Origin: CAIYMF01 sp943329595
Lineage (GTDB): Bacteria; Actinomycetota; Actinomycetes; S36-B12; CAIYMF01
Direction: 5' to 3'
NCBI GenBank assembly: GCA_943329595.2
Contig: CALQEM020000009.1
Span: forward strand, 1-32,783
Length of the DNA stretch: 32,783 bases
The notes beneath the pieces were generated by a model, which ran no database searches, was not told the DNA's origin, and was given only the letters and a program-made list of their open reading frames with translations. The stretch's first letter is position 1, and each line of letters starts with the position of its first letter. Below, piece after piece: positions 7,384 through 15,091 of the stretch. The translations under genes were made by a program, and so were the position numbers.

Positions 7384-8450
7384 ACCATCTGCCATGTCCA
7401 CGGCGCACCGGTGGTCCTTCGCACGACCTTCTTCATCTCGAGCCACTCCAGGTGAGCAAGTGCCTCTCCCACGGCGGCCCGCCTCATATCCGACGTGAGA
7501 CTGTCGAATGGTCGCGACCAGGGAAGTTGCTGTGCAACCCTCCACGTCGTGAGGCCCGGATCTGCGGCAACTGTGGTGGCGGTCTCGATCAGGCGGGCGT
7601 CATGGTGTTCGAGAAGTGCGTTGACGCGGCCGTCGAGATCACGCAATGGCCACTCGTGTGCTGGAAGCACCCAATCGACCTCAAGGCCGAGAAGCAGTCG
7701 CAGCGAGGCGAGGTAAGCAGCCAATGGATAGGGGGGCTGCCCTGGCCGTCGAGACACGTTGGGCGTGACGCGAGGAAGAACGTGGTCGCCGGTCAGAATA
7801 TGACGGCGCTTTTCATCGAAGAGGCAGATATGGCCAGGGGAATGACCGGGGGTGCCAATCACCCGAAGGGAGGGGTCAATGTCGACCAACACTTCCCCGT
7901 CTGTCATCAGTCGATCCGGTGAGGGCATATCCAGGTAGGTCACGGCCTCGACCATGTCCTCAGTGACAGCCAACACCTCATCTGGAGGAGCTCCGCACTC
8001 GGTGAGAAAGCGGCGGTAGCTGCTCAGGAAATCCGCCAGCTGTGTGGTTGACGTGGGAACCAAGAGTGCGTCGCGCTCATGGAGGCAGATTCGTGCTCCG
8101 GATTCCTGCCGGATGGGTCCAGCCAGACCCAGGTGATCCGGATGGGCATGCGTCACCACCACCGCTTGCACGTCACGAACGCCGTAACCAATCTGCGCAA
8201 GTCCGTTCTCGAGAGACGCCCAACTTTGGGGGGTGTTCCAACCAGCATCGACCAGCACGATTCCCTGGGGAACCTCGCGCACGTAGCACACGACATAGCG
8301 CAAGCCCTCCAGTGGAAGGGGAAGCTTCAGGGCCCACAGCCCGCTATCGATCTGGGCGGGGGTGGAGTCGACATCCCGAGACTTGGACGTGATGGGCCAT
8401 TCTTCGGCCAGCCGGCTGAGAGCCTCTGCTGAGCGATTAGGAGCGTTCAC
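7380..8450 (-). CDS. MBL-fold metallohydrolase with C-terminal winged-helix-like extension
   Basis: The product is about 356 residues. The metallo-beta-lactamase signature THAHPDHLGLAGP supplies the HxHxDH zinc ligands, followed by GTPGHSPGH and LTGDHVLP further on, and PAHEWP with the later His. After the fold ends, roughly 80 residues (from DLDGRVNALLEHH) resemble the small helical winged-helix tail found in glyoxalase II-like hydrolases of the LACTB2 kind. Hydrolysis of a thioester, lactone or similar ester is the likely reaction. The start is uncertain: GTG 8450 overlaps the regulator gene by 14 bp, and ATG 8483 would overlap it by 47 bp. Neither has a clear ribosome site. It follows the GntR gene and so is probably co-transcribed with it. 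Its stop lies inside the 47-bp repeat. Confidence 0.82.
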   Translation of the reverse strand: MNAPNRSAEALSRLAEEWPITSKSRDVDSTPAQIDSGLWALKLPLPLEGLRYVVCYVREVPQGIVLVDAGWNTPQSWASLENGLAQIGYGVRDVQAVVVTHAHPDHLGLAGPIRQESGARICLHERDALLVPTSTTQLADFLSSYRRFLTECGAPPDEVLAVTEDMVEAVTYLDMPSPDRLMTDGEVLVDIDPSLRVIGTPGHSPGHICLFDEKRRHILTGDHVLPRVTPNVSRRPGQPPYPLAAYLASLRLLLGLEVDWVLPAHEWPLRDLDGRVNALLEHHDARLIETATTVAADPGLTTWRVAQQLPWSRPFDSLTSDMRRAAVGEALAHLEWLEMKKVVRRTTGAPWTWQMV

Positions 8451-9090
8451 GTGACCGATGGGCGACGAGCAAATCACCCGCATGTCGAATGTGCAGGCTC
8501 ATGGCCTCGCGGGCTTCCTCTTCATCTCCGCGTTCCATCGCTCGAAGAATTGCTGAGTGATCATGCACCGATGCGGCGGGCCATCCCTCAATGGTGCCGA
8601 AGAAGCTTCGAGGCACGTATTTCGCGGCGGTCCCGATGAACCACGCGACTTTCGGAGAGTCGGCGCACAGGTTCACGAGGCGATGGAACTCGTAGTTGGC
8701 CGCGTCGACGCGATTCGCGTCTTCCTCCTTCAAGCCATCATTGATCTCATCCTGAATCTCACGTAGCTGCGCGATGTGCTCGGCACTGATCCTCCGCGCA
8801 GACCGGGCCGCGAGTTCTCCTGCCAAGATGCTTTGCACCCAGAAGACATCGCGCACATCATTGCTCGACAGTTCAGCAACAGCGAAGCCTCGGCGAGGTT
8901 CGAGTCTCAAGAAGCCCTCACCCCGGAGAATGAGCAGGGCTTCCCTGACCGGAGTGATGCTGATGTCGAGTGAGTCGGCGATGCTCTCGGCTCGGATGAA
9001 CGTTCCGACCGGGAGTTCACCCGCAATGATCGAGTCGCGCAGGTAGTCCGCCGCTTCATCACTGAGTTGTTGACGCCGCCGCTGCCTCAC
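8437..9090 (-). CDS. GntR-family transcriptional regulator, FadR/FCD subfamily
   Basis: This 217-residue protein has an N-terminal winged helix (about 8-75: LSDEAADYLRDSIIAGELP, then AESIADSLDISITPVREAL, the recognition helix). An all-helical FCD ligand domain occupies about 80-210, with HDHSAILRAMERGDEEEAR and SLHIRHAGDL containing the metal-binding histidines typical of that fold. FCD regulators usually bind an organic acid or acyl-CoA and repress adjacent catabolic genes. This gene is divergent from the thiolase across a 106-bp AT-rich gap, so it is the probable local regulator of the island and of itself. The GTG at 9090 has AAGGGG about 7 nt upstream. The effector is unknown. Confidence 0.93.
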   Translation of the reverse strand: MRQRRRQQLSDEAADYLRDSIIAGELPVGTFIRAESIADSLDISITPVREALLILRGEGFLRLEPRRGFAVAELSSNDVRDVFWVQSILAGELAARSARRISAEHIAQLREIQDEINDGLKEEDANRVDAANYEFHRLVNLCADSPKVAWFIGTAAKYVPRSFFGTIEGWPAASVHDHSAILRAMERGDEEEAREAMSLHIRHAGDLLVAHRSRERS

Positions 9091-9196
9091 GTGTCACCCC
9101 TTCCAGCGTTCCAACGAGGTGAAGCCGCGGACTGACTCCACTCTTGGATATATTGTATTAGATTAGAGGTGAACGCCACTCGGCAGGAGACACAGT
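9091..9196. promoter_or_regulatory. Divergent GntR/thiolase control region
   Basis: This 106-bp gap separates the regulator and thiolase starts. It has one strikingly AT-rich stretch at about 9146-9168 (GGATATATTGTATTAGATTA) in otherwise GC-rich DNA, a plausible thiolase promoter and/or GntR operator. AGGAG lies about 7 nt before the thiolase ATG. Similar AT-rich runs occur before the acyl-CoA dehydrogenase (11604-11620) and the ABC lipoprotein gene (12838-12852), suggesting a shared regulator. No exact common palindrome could be established by eye. Confidence 0.4.
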
Positions 9197-10357
9197 ATGA
9201 CAATACGGGAGCGGGATGCCGTCATCGTGGCGACCTCGAGGTCTGCGGTGACTCGAGCCTCCAAGGGTGCCTTTGCCTCCACACGACCCGACGATCTCGC
9301 TGCTGCCGTGTGCGCGCAACTTTTGTCGGACTGCGGAAATCCACCGGTCGACGAGGTACTCGTGGGCTGCGGTTACCCCTGGGGGGAACAGGGGTACAAC
9401 GTGGCTCGCGCCATCACCCTGCTTGCTGGTCTGCCAGTGTCAACGGCAGCCGCTACCGTCTCGCGCCTTTGCGCTTCGTCGCTACAGGCGCTACGCATGG
9501 CGCACCACGCTATCGCCATGGGGGAGTGTGAAAGCGTCCTCGTTGCGGGGGTGGAGTCGTTCTCTCGCGTCGGTCGAGACAGGCACCTCGCCGAGCCCAA
9601 CCCTCGGCTCGCAGCGGAGGCTGACCTCGGCATCGACTACTACCTGCCGATGGTCGAAACTGCCGAAAGAGTGGCGCGTGACTACGGGGTGTCGCGAGTA
9701 GACATGGATCTCTTCGCGCAACGAAGTCAGGAGCGCGCACTCAGCGCCTACCAATCAGGATTCTTTGGCCGCGAGATTGTGCCGCTGATCAATGCTGACG
9801 GCGTAGTGATCGATCGTGATGAGGGGCCGCGCGCCACCTCCACGCTGGAGAAACTCAGCCAGCTCGAACCTGTGGTGGGCGGCCTGGTTACCGCTGGCAA
9901 TGCGTGCCCACTCAACGACGGGGCAGTCGCCCTCCTCGTCATGTCGCCAGATGCCGCAGCTGCCCACGGCGCTCGCCCGCGCGCTCGGATTCTGGGTTCA
10001 AGCGTTGCTGGCGTCAGCCCGGAGTTGATGGGCATTGGCCCCATTCCCGCGGTCAACATGCTGCTTTCGCGTCTGGGAATGGCCATCGCCGACATTGATC
10101 TGGTCGAGGTGAATGAAGCGTTCGCAGCGCAGGTGATTCCTTCTGTGCGTGGCTTCGGCATGGACTCCGATGATCCGCGACTGAACGCGCGAGGCGGCGC
10201 TATCGCTATTGGCCATCCCTTTGGAATGACCGGTGGACGGCTCGTGACAACTCTGATCAATGGACTTGAGCACGATGACAAGGAAGTGGGACTCGTGACC
10301 CTCTGCGTCGGAGGCGGGCAGGGCCAAGCGATGCTCATCGAGCGGATCCGGTCTTAG
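9197..10357 (+). CDS. Thiolase (acetyl-CoA acyltransferase)
   Basis: The 386-residue length is usual for the family. The three thiolase active-site blocks are intact: SRLCASSLQALRMA with the nucleophilic Cys at about 92, NEAFAAQVI, and GGAIAIGHPFGMTGGR with the catalytic His. The second Cys lies in LCVGGGQGQAM near the C-terminus. It should cleave a 3-ketoacyl-CoA with CoA, the terminal step of a beta-oxidation-like route, or run in the condensing direction. Context with an acyl-CoA dehydrogenase, hydratases and a CoA ligase favours degradation. The start at 9197 has AGGAG about 7 nt upstream. It converges on the CoA-transferase-like gene with a 4-bp overlap of the stop codons. Confidence 0.95.
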   Translation: MTIRERDAVIVATSRSAVTRASKGAFASTRPDDLAAAVCAQLLSDCGNPPVDEVLVGCGYPWGEQGYNVARAITLLAGLPVSTAAATVSRLCASSLQALRMAHHAIAMGECESVLVAGVESFSRVGRDRHLAEPNPRLAAEADLGIDYYLPMVETAERVARDYGVSRVDMDLFAQRSQERALSAYQSGFFGREIVPLINADGVVIDRDEGPRATSTLEKLSQLEPVVGGLVTAGNACPLNDGAVALLVMSPDAAAAHGARPRARILGSSVAGVSPELMGIGPIPAVNMLLSRLGMAIADIDLVEVNEAFAAQVIPSVRGFGMDSDDPRLNARGGAIAIGHPFGMTGGRLVTTLINGLEHDDKEVGLVTLCVGGGQGQAMLIERIRS

Positions 10358-11598
10358 CGCCGATCCTCGATCCGATCAACAACCCGATCAGCATGGTCGA
10401 GAAGTTCGGCGCGAAACTGCGGGTGAGCAATCACCGCGAGAGCGTGAGCTCGCTCGCGTAAGCCCAGGCCGTTGACCTGCGCTGAGCCCCACTCAGTAAT
10501 CACGAGTGACACGTCGCTCGCTGGTACGGTGGTGAGTTCGACAGGTTGCGGAACAATTCGCGAGACGCGATCGGTGTGGGCCGTTGAGGGGAGAACGAAC
10601 ACTGACTGTCCCCCCGGAGACCTCACCGCCGCTGCTGCAAAGTCGGGCGCCCCACCCATGGCCCCAACGTACCGACCCCCAGCCATCTCAGTATTGATGT
10701 TTCCGGCGAGGTCCACCTGCACCGCCGCGTTGATGCTGTGGAACCCGACGAGCCCGACGAGAGACTCGCTGTGGGTAGCTTCGACTCGTTCAAGCAGCAC
10801 ATTCCCGCGAGACGCCCACTCGCGCACCTCACTTCCGCCGAAGAGAGCGGTGGCGATGGCGGGGTGATCGGTGTCGAGGACACCGCATGCCCACAACTGC
10901 GCGGCAACCGTCGATAGTGATCCACTGCGAACCCGCAGCCCGCGCCGCGGCCGAAGCCCTGCAAGTGCGTTGTCGATAATTCGACCCAGCCCCAGCTGAA
11001 CAACCGCGCCGTCTGGCACGGTGCGCTCGACGATGGAGGCCAGGGGCCCGGAAGTGTCGCCGAGAGGTGGCGCAGTGACATCAACGTCGGAGCTGGAAGC
11101 GCGCTCCACGACCTCCATCACCTCCACGACATCCGCGGCCACGGCGCATGTTGTGGTCACCCACGGTGCAGCCTCGTCGACTTCCACCAGCGTGGTGCGC
11201 GCCTTGTCGATGGCGGCCGGCAAGTACTCGGCCGTCATCGACAGGGAATGTAGGCCGTTCCGCGGCGGAGATACCTTCGCAAGAACGACGATGTCTCTGC
11301 CGTCAAGGAACTGCGGGATCTGGCTGTAGGGGAGCCGGACGATGACATCGCGGCGCTCAGCACGGGGCGGCTGCCCAAACCAACCGAATCGCAGAACGGT
11401 GGTTCCAGGGCACCCGTGCTCATCCCAATCAGCACCTCCGTGAATCCCGAACACGACCTCAACCGCGCTGAGAGTGCAGCAGATTTCGCGCAGTGCTCTC
11501 ACAAGCGTCCGCGGCTCGCCCTCCCCTCCGCCCACCACGATCGTGGTTCCTGAGGTCAGCGCGAGCTGAAGGCGCCGGGCTGTGCTCGGTCTAGACAT
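10354..11598 (-). CDS. Acetyl-CoA hydrolase/4-hydroxybutyrate CoA-transferase family protein, catalytic Glu apparently missing
   Basis: The 414-residue protein has the two-domain class I CoA-transferase layout. The C-terminal half carries HSINAAVQVDLAGNINTE, the glycine-rich GGRYVGAMGGAPDFA, VFVLPSTA and ITEWGSAQVNG...LRERAHAL..IAHPQFR, all typical of the acetyl-CoA hydrolase/transferase family. In characterised members the CoA-accepting glutamate sits in an H-[ST]-E-[MV] strand after GxGxxxNAxLxxL. Here the matching segment after GLGRIIDNALAGL reads RVRSGSLSTV, placing Gly at 226. The protein may be a CoA or acyl-CoA binder, use another residue, or follow a different reaction. The start ATG lacks a ribosome site, and TATAAT lies 9 nt before it, so the transcript is probably leaderless. 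Confidence 0.83.
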   Translation of the reverse strand: MSRPSTARRLQLALTSGTTIVVGGGEGEPRTLVRALREICCTLSAVEVVFGIHGGADWDEHGCPGTTVLRFGWFGQPPRAERRDVIVRLPYSQIPQFLDGRDIVVLAKVSPPRNGLHSLSMTAEYLPAAIDKARTTLVEVDEAAPWVTTTCAVAADVVEVMEVVERASSSDVDVTAPPLGDTSGPLASIVERTVPDGAVVQLGLGRIIDNALAGLRPRRGLRVRSGSLSTVAAQLWACGVLDTDHPAIATALFGGSEVREWASRGNVLLERVEATHSESLVGLVGFHSINAAVQVDLAGNINTEMAGGRYVGAMGGAPDFAAAAVRSPGGQSVFVLPSTAHTDRVSRIVPQPVELTTVPASDVSLVITEWGSAQVNGLGLRERAHALAVIAHPQFRAELLDHADRVVDRIEDRR

Positions 11599-11627
11599 AT
11601 TGAGTGCATTATATATAGATTGCCTCC
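11599..11627. promoter_or_regulatory. 29-bp divergent promoter, probably leaderless on both sides
   Basis: Only 29 bp separate two opposed ATG codons. The centre ATTATATATAGAT gives a perfect minus-strand TATAAT (11613-11608) ending 9 nt before the CoA-transferase-like start, and TATATA/TATAGAT on the plus strand about 8-12 nt before the acyl-CoA dehydrogenase start. Neither gene has a Shine-Dalgarno sequence at normal spacing. Transcription would begin at or within a few bases of each ATG. The two -10 elements overlap, so polymerase could serve only one side at a time. Confidence 0.5.
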
Positions 11628-12812
11628 ATGACTGGAACGGAAGACGTTCTCGAGCAGCTCTCGGAGGACGAGGCCGACTTCGTTCGGGTCGTCCGACGAT
11701 TTGTCGATCAGGACGTGATTCCCGAAGTCCACGACATCGAAGCTCGCAATGAGTACCCCGCGGCCTTCATCGACACGATGAAGAAGCTCGGCGTGTACGG
11801 CATGCAGATCCCCGCCGACTACAGCGATTCCACCTCGTCAACCGCGTGCTTCGCCCTCGTCACGGAGGAGCTGGCACGCGGCTGGATGAGCCTGGCCGGC
11901 GCGGTCGGTGGACACGCCGTGATGGGGTTCATCATCAACGCCTTCGGCACCGAAGAGCAACGCGATCGGCTCCTTCCCGCGATGTCTACCGGCGAGTTGA
12001 GGGCCGCGATGGCGCTCACTGAGCCCCAGGGGGGCTCTGATCTTCAGGCCATCCGAACCGTGGCGAAGCAGGTTGAGGGGGGCTATCTGCTCAACGGCAC
12101 CAAGATGTGGATTACCAACGCCAGGCACGCGGGAGTGCTGGGAGTTCTGTGCAAGACGGACCCTGCAGCAGACCCGCGCCATCGTGGAATCAGCATTCTC
12201 CTCGTGCCGTCAGACACGCAGGGAGTCTCCATCCCTCGAGATCTGCCGAAGTTGGGGTATCGGGGTGTCGAAAGCTGCGAAGTGGTGTTCGACAACGCCT
12301 TCGTGCCTGCCGAGCATCTCCTCGGCCCAGAAGAGGGCCACGGGTTCTCACAAATGATGAGGGGCTTGGAGGTCGGGCGGATTCAGGTGGCCGCGCGATC
12401 GGTCGGCGTTGCCCAGGCGGCCCTCGATGCGAGCGTCCGCTACTCGGCCACGCGCGAGACCTTCGGGGTTCCGATCTGGCAGCACCAATCAATCGGCAAC
12501 TACCTCGCCGACATGGCCACGCAGGTTCTGGCGGCCAGAGTCACGGTGATGCATGCCGCCCGGAAGTTTGACCGCGGCGAGCGCTGCGACCTTGAGGCAG
12601 GGATCGCCAAAGTCTTCGCGTCGGAATCAGGGCTGAGGGTGGCCGAGATGGCCCTGAGACTCCACGGAAGTGCGGGCTATTCCACCGAGTACGACGTGGA
12701 GAGGTACTTCAGAGACGCGCCTCTGATGATCATCGGGGAAGGAACGAACGAGATACAACGCAACCTGATCGCCCGCCGATTAATGCAGGCAGCACCGAAG
12801 CGAGACAACTAA
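11628..12812 (+). CDS. Acyl-CoA dehydrogenase
   Basis: The 394-residue protein is the standard length for FAD acyl-CoA dehydrogenases. The N-terminal helical domain leads to AMALTEPQGGSDLQ and GTKMWITNARHAG (flavin and substrate loops), the middle beta-domain, then RETFGVPIWQHQSI. The C-terminal signature is GSAGYSTEYDVERYFRDA followed by GEGTNEIQRNLIARRL, where the Glu of GEGT sits at the usual catalytic base position. It should introduce the alpha,beta double bond into an acyl-CoA and pass electrons to ETF. No ETF genes are in the window. It begins a plus-strand run continuing into the ABC importer after a 90-bp gap. The start ATG is close to a -10-like box and lacks a ribosome site. Confidence 0.95.
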   Translation: MTGTEDVLEQLSEDEADFVRVVRRFVDQDVIPEVHDIEARNEYPAAFIDTMKKLGVYGMQIPADYSDSTSSTACFALVTEELARGWMSLAGAVGGHAVMGFIINAFGTEEQRDRLLPAMSTGELRAAMALTEPQGGSDLQAIRTVAKQVEGGYLLNGTKMWITNARHAGVLGVLCKTDPAADPRHRGISILLVPSDTQGVSIPRDLPKLGYRGVESCEVVFDNAFVPAEHLLGPEEGHGFSQMMRGLEVGRIQVAARSVGVAQAALDASVRYSATRETFGVPIWQHQSIGNYLADMATQVLAARVTVMHAARKFDRGERCDLEAGIAKVFASESGLRVAEMALRLHGSAGYSTEYDVERYFRDAPLMIIGEGTNEIQRNLIARRLMQAAPKRDN

Positions 12813-12832
12813 CTAACGCTAAACCTCGTTAG
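12813..12832 (+). terminator. Weak hairpin with trailing AAATTTT
   Basis: CTAACG and CGTTAG form a 6-bp stem around an 8-nt loop directly after the acyl-CoA dehydrogenase stop, followed by AAATTTTC. This could be a weak intrinsic terminator separating the dehydrogenase from the importer genes. The stem is AT-rich and short, so partial read-through is likely. Confidence 0.3.
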
Positions 12833-12902
12833 AAATTTTCAATATCATATATCGTGCCCACCAGTGCTTCCACCGTAATTCCAACCTGTGAGAGGGGTTC
12901 CA

Positions 12903-14030
12903 ATGACAAGACAGCGACCCGGGGCGTCAGCGCTCCGCCGCTCTGCACTGCTGATGGGAGTGGGGGCAACAGCGATCGCCCTAGCAGCCTGCGGTTCATC
13001 AGGGGGAGGTGCGGCCAGCAGTTCGGCCGCTATCACACCCACCAGCGCGTCTGCCTCTGCCGCAGAGTCGTCGGCTGCCGCGCTGCCCGCGATTCCGACC
13101 AAGAAGATCGCGTACGTTGAGATTTTCCTCCAGGCCCCCATCGAGGCGCGAATCAATGCCTCGTTCGTAGCGGCAGCCGAGGCTGTTGGCTGGGAGGTGA
13201 CCACGACCGATGTGGCTGCCGACCCGCAGAAAGCAAACGACGCGATCAACTCGGCCATTCTCCAGAAGTACGACGCCATCGTGCTTGGCTCCGTGGAGCC
13301 GTCGCTCGTTCAAGAGTCGTTGAAGAAGGCCAAGGAAGCCAACATCCCCATCATCGCGATTGCCGGAGAGTCTCGGCATGACCTCGACAGCCTTCTATCG
13401 GCTGTGTACACGGAGAACGACACGAAGCTCAGCGAGCCCCTCGGCGCGGAGCTGTGCGCGAACGTCAAGCCTGGATCGGAAGTTGCGATCATCCGGTTCA
13501 ACCTGTTCTTCAGCGGCCAGATCCGTGGCGACACGATGAAGGCAGCGGCAGAGAAGTGCGGACTCAAGGTTGTTGCTGACCCCGAGGCCGAGCAGACTCT
13601 TACCGACTCTCAGGCGAAGACCTCGGCCATCATCAATCAGTTCCCCAATCTCGCGGCCGTCATTCCGGTGTACGACACCTTCACCGCCGGCGCCGTCGCT
13701 GCAATCAAGGCAGCCAGCAAGACCGATCAGATCTCGGTGTACAGCTACTACGCCGACGCCATCAACAACCCGCTGATGCGAGACAACAAGAACATCGTTG
13801 CTCTGGCTGACTGTGACTGCGTCATTGAGGGACCGTTCACCGTGAATGCGTTGATTGACCTGTGGGTCAATAGCACGCCGCTTCCGGCGACGATCCCCGA
13901 TGGAACCATCACGTACTCGGCCATCACTCAGGCCAACATTCCTCCGGCGGGTCAGGACGGACCGGCGACTGTCGAGTCAGTGCTGCAGCCCTACAAGGAC
14001 AAGTGGGCCACGCAGTTCACACTTCCCTAA
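12903..14030 (+). CDS. ABC transporter substrate-binding lipoprotein (Peripla_BP_4 / RbsB-like)
   Basis: The protein has 375 residues. A positively charged N-terminus and hydrophobic stretch end in LAAC, a lipobox with the lipidated Cys at 30, so it is membrane-anchored outside the cell. A low-complexity Ser/Ala linker (31-60) leads to the binding domain: KKIAYVEIFLQAPIEARIN, then YDAIVLGSVEPSLV and IPIIAIAGES, the typical type I periplasmic-binding-protein layout. These proteins usually capture sugars, but this subgroup also serves autoinducers and aromatic or alicyclic compounds. The catabolic context makes a non-sugar substrate plausible. The ATG at 12903 is preferred over GTG 12888 because AGAGGGG lies about 5 nt upstream. 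It is followed by a strong hairpin and then permease and ATPase genes. Confidence 0.92.
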   Translation: MTRQRPGASALRRSALLMGVGATAIALAACGSSGGGAASSSAAITPTSASASAAESSAAALPAIPTKKIAYVEIFLQAPIEARINASFVAAAEAVGWEVTTTDVAADPQKANDAINSAILQKYDAIVLGSVEPSLVQESLKKAKEANIPIIAIAGESRHDLDSLLSAVYTENDTKLSEPLGAELCANVKPGSEVAIIRFNLFFSGQIRGDTMKAAAEKCGLKVVADPEAEQTLTDSQAKTSAIINQFPNLAAVIPVYDTFTAGAVAAIKAASKTDQISVYSYYADAINNPLMRDNKNIVALADCDCVIEGPFTVNALIDLWVNSTPLPATIPDGTITYSAITQANIPPAGQDGPATVESVLQPYKDKWATQFTLP

Positions 14031-14037
14031 CCCAAGT

Positions 14038-14076
14038 GGGTTGCCTCCCGTGGCGTGATGCCGCGGGGGGCAACCC
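14038..14076 (+). terminator. Strong 17-bp stem-loop between binding-protein and permease genes
   Basis: Left arm 14038-14054 pairs with right arm 14060-14076 across the 5-nt loop GTGAT. All 17 positions pair, two of them as G-T. It starts 7 bp after the lipoprotein stop and ends 29 bp before the permease start. No U-run follows, so it may be a partial terminator or an mRNA-stabilising 3' structure. Such elements commonly let the binding protein be made in excess over the membrane components. Confidence 0.75.
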
Positions 14077-14105
14077 ATCATCAAGTGGACCGATAGGGGT
14101 CGTGG

Positions 14106-15086
14106 ATGTCATCAAGCCCGGAGGCTCCCGTGGGCCCTCGTCGCAGGTTGAGCGGCACTAGCGTTCGAGGGGCTCTGGCAACGCTTGGCGGACTCGCCGT
14201 CATGCTCATTACCCTCATAGTTTTCGCGGCTCTGCGGCCAGACGCCTTCCCGACGTGGGCCAACGTTCAGGGCATCCTGGACTCCGTCACAGTCCTTCTC
14301 ATTCTTGGAGCCGGACTCACCGTCGTGCTCGCCATCGGTGAGTTTGATTTGTCCTTTGCGGCAACGACAGGGCTTTCGGGAGCCGTCGCCGTGTTGGCGG
14401 TCGTGCAATGGGGCTGGCCGGTCTGGCTGGGAGTGGCCGCCGCCGTTGGCGTTGGGATAATTGTGGGCCTCGGGAACGGTGCATCTGTCGCCTACGGTCG
14501 AGCTCCCGCGTTCATCATCACACTGGCGATCGGCTCCATCGCGCTCGGCATCGAGCGTTTCATCAGCAACGACAAGGTCATCTACGGCCTTCCGGAGTCG
14601 TTGATCTCGCTCGGTCAGGGAAAAATCCTGGGCTTCAGCACAGGCCTCTGGGTTGCGGTCTTCGTCACCGTGGGTGTGTTCGTGCTGATGAGATTCACCA
14701 CCTATGGGCGCCGCGTGCAGGCCATTGGGTCGAACCGGCGGGCGGCCGATCTTGCCGGGCTCGCCGTTGCACGCTCCCGGATGATGGCCTTCGTCATCAT
14801 GGGAGGCATCGCTGGTTTGGGTGGTGTCATCCTGATGGCCAAGGCTTCCCAGTACTTCCCCAACAGTGCGGCGGGGTTGCTTCTTTCTCCCTACGCAGCA
14901 GCCTTCTTGGGTGCCGCCGTGATAGGGCGCGGTCGATTTGGCGCAGTGCCCACGTTTGTCGGAGTCGTCTACATCGGAGTACTCCAAAACGGAATCACGA
15001 TGCTTGGTCAACCGGGGTGGGTCGTGCTGCTGGTTCAAGGTGTCGTGCTCGCCGCTGCCGTCCTTCTCGCACGGCAGTTTCGGTAG
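14106..15086 (+). CDS. ABC transporter permease (RbsC/BPD_transp_2 family)
   Basis: The 326-residue protein is largely hydrophobic, with about eight to ten membrane segments starting with LGGLAVMLITLIVFAAL. The family hallmark LILGAGLTVVLAIGEFDLS (about 70-90) is followed by GLSGAVAVL, and the EAA-like loop TTYGRRVQAIGSNRRAADLAGL (about 200-220) contacts the ATPase. This is the branched RbsC-type permease fold. It forms the channel for the preceding lipoprotein. The ATG at 14106 has AGGGG about 7 nt upstream. The next gene begins 6 nt after its stop, so translation is probably coupled. Confidence 0.93.
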   Translation: MSSSPEAPVGPRRRLSGTSVRGALATLGGLAVMLITLIVFAALRPDAFPTWANVQGILDSVTVLLILGAGLTVVLAIGEFDLSFAATTGLSGAVAVLAVVQWGWPVWLGVAAAVGVGIIVGLGNGASVAYGRAPAFIITLAIGSIALGIERFISNDKVIYGLPESLISLGQGKILGFSTGLWVAVFVTVGVFVLMRFTTYGRRVQAIGSNRRAADLAGLAVARSRMMAFVIMGGIAGLGGVILMAKASQYFPNSAAGLLLSPYAAAFLGAAVIGRGRFGAVPTFVGVVYIGVLQNGITMLGQPGWVVLLVQGVVLAAAVLLARQFR

Positions 15087-15091
15087 AGGCG

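Noticed and set aside
14112..15038. 308-codon minus-strand frame inside the permease gene
   Set aside because: The composition (His/Gln/Asp-rich repeats) is what results from reading the opposite strand of a hydrophobic membrane protein. The plus-strand permease has clear family motifs.
14408..15091. N-terminal extension of the ABC ATPase frame
   Set aside because: The extra residues lie within the permease gene in another frame, are Arg/His/Cys-rich and unlike any ABC domain. ATG 15092 gives the normal protein.
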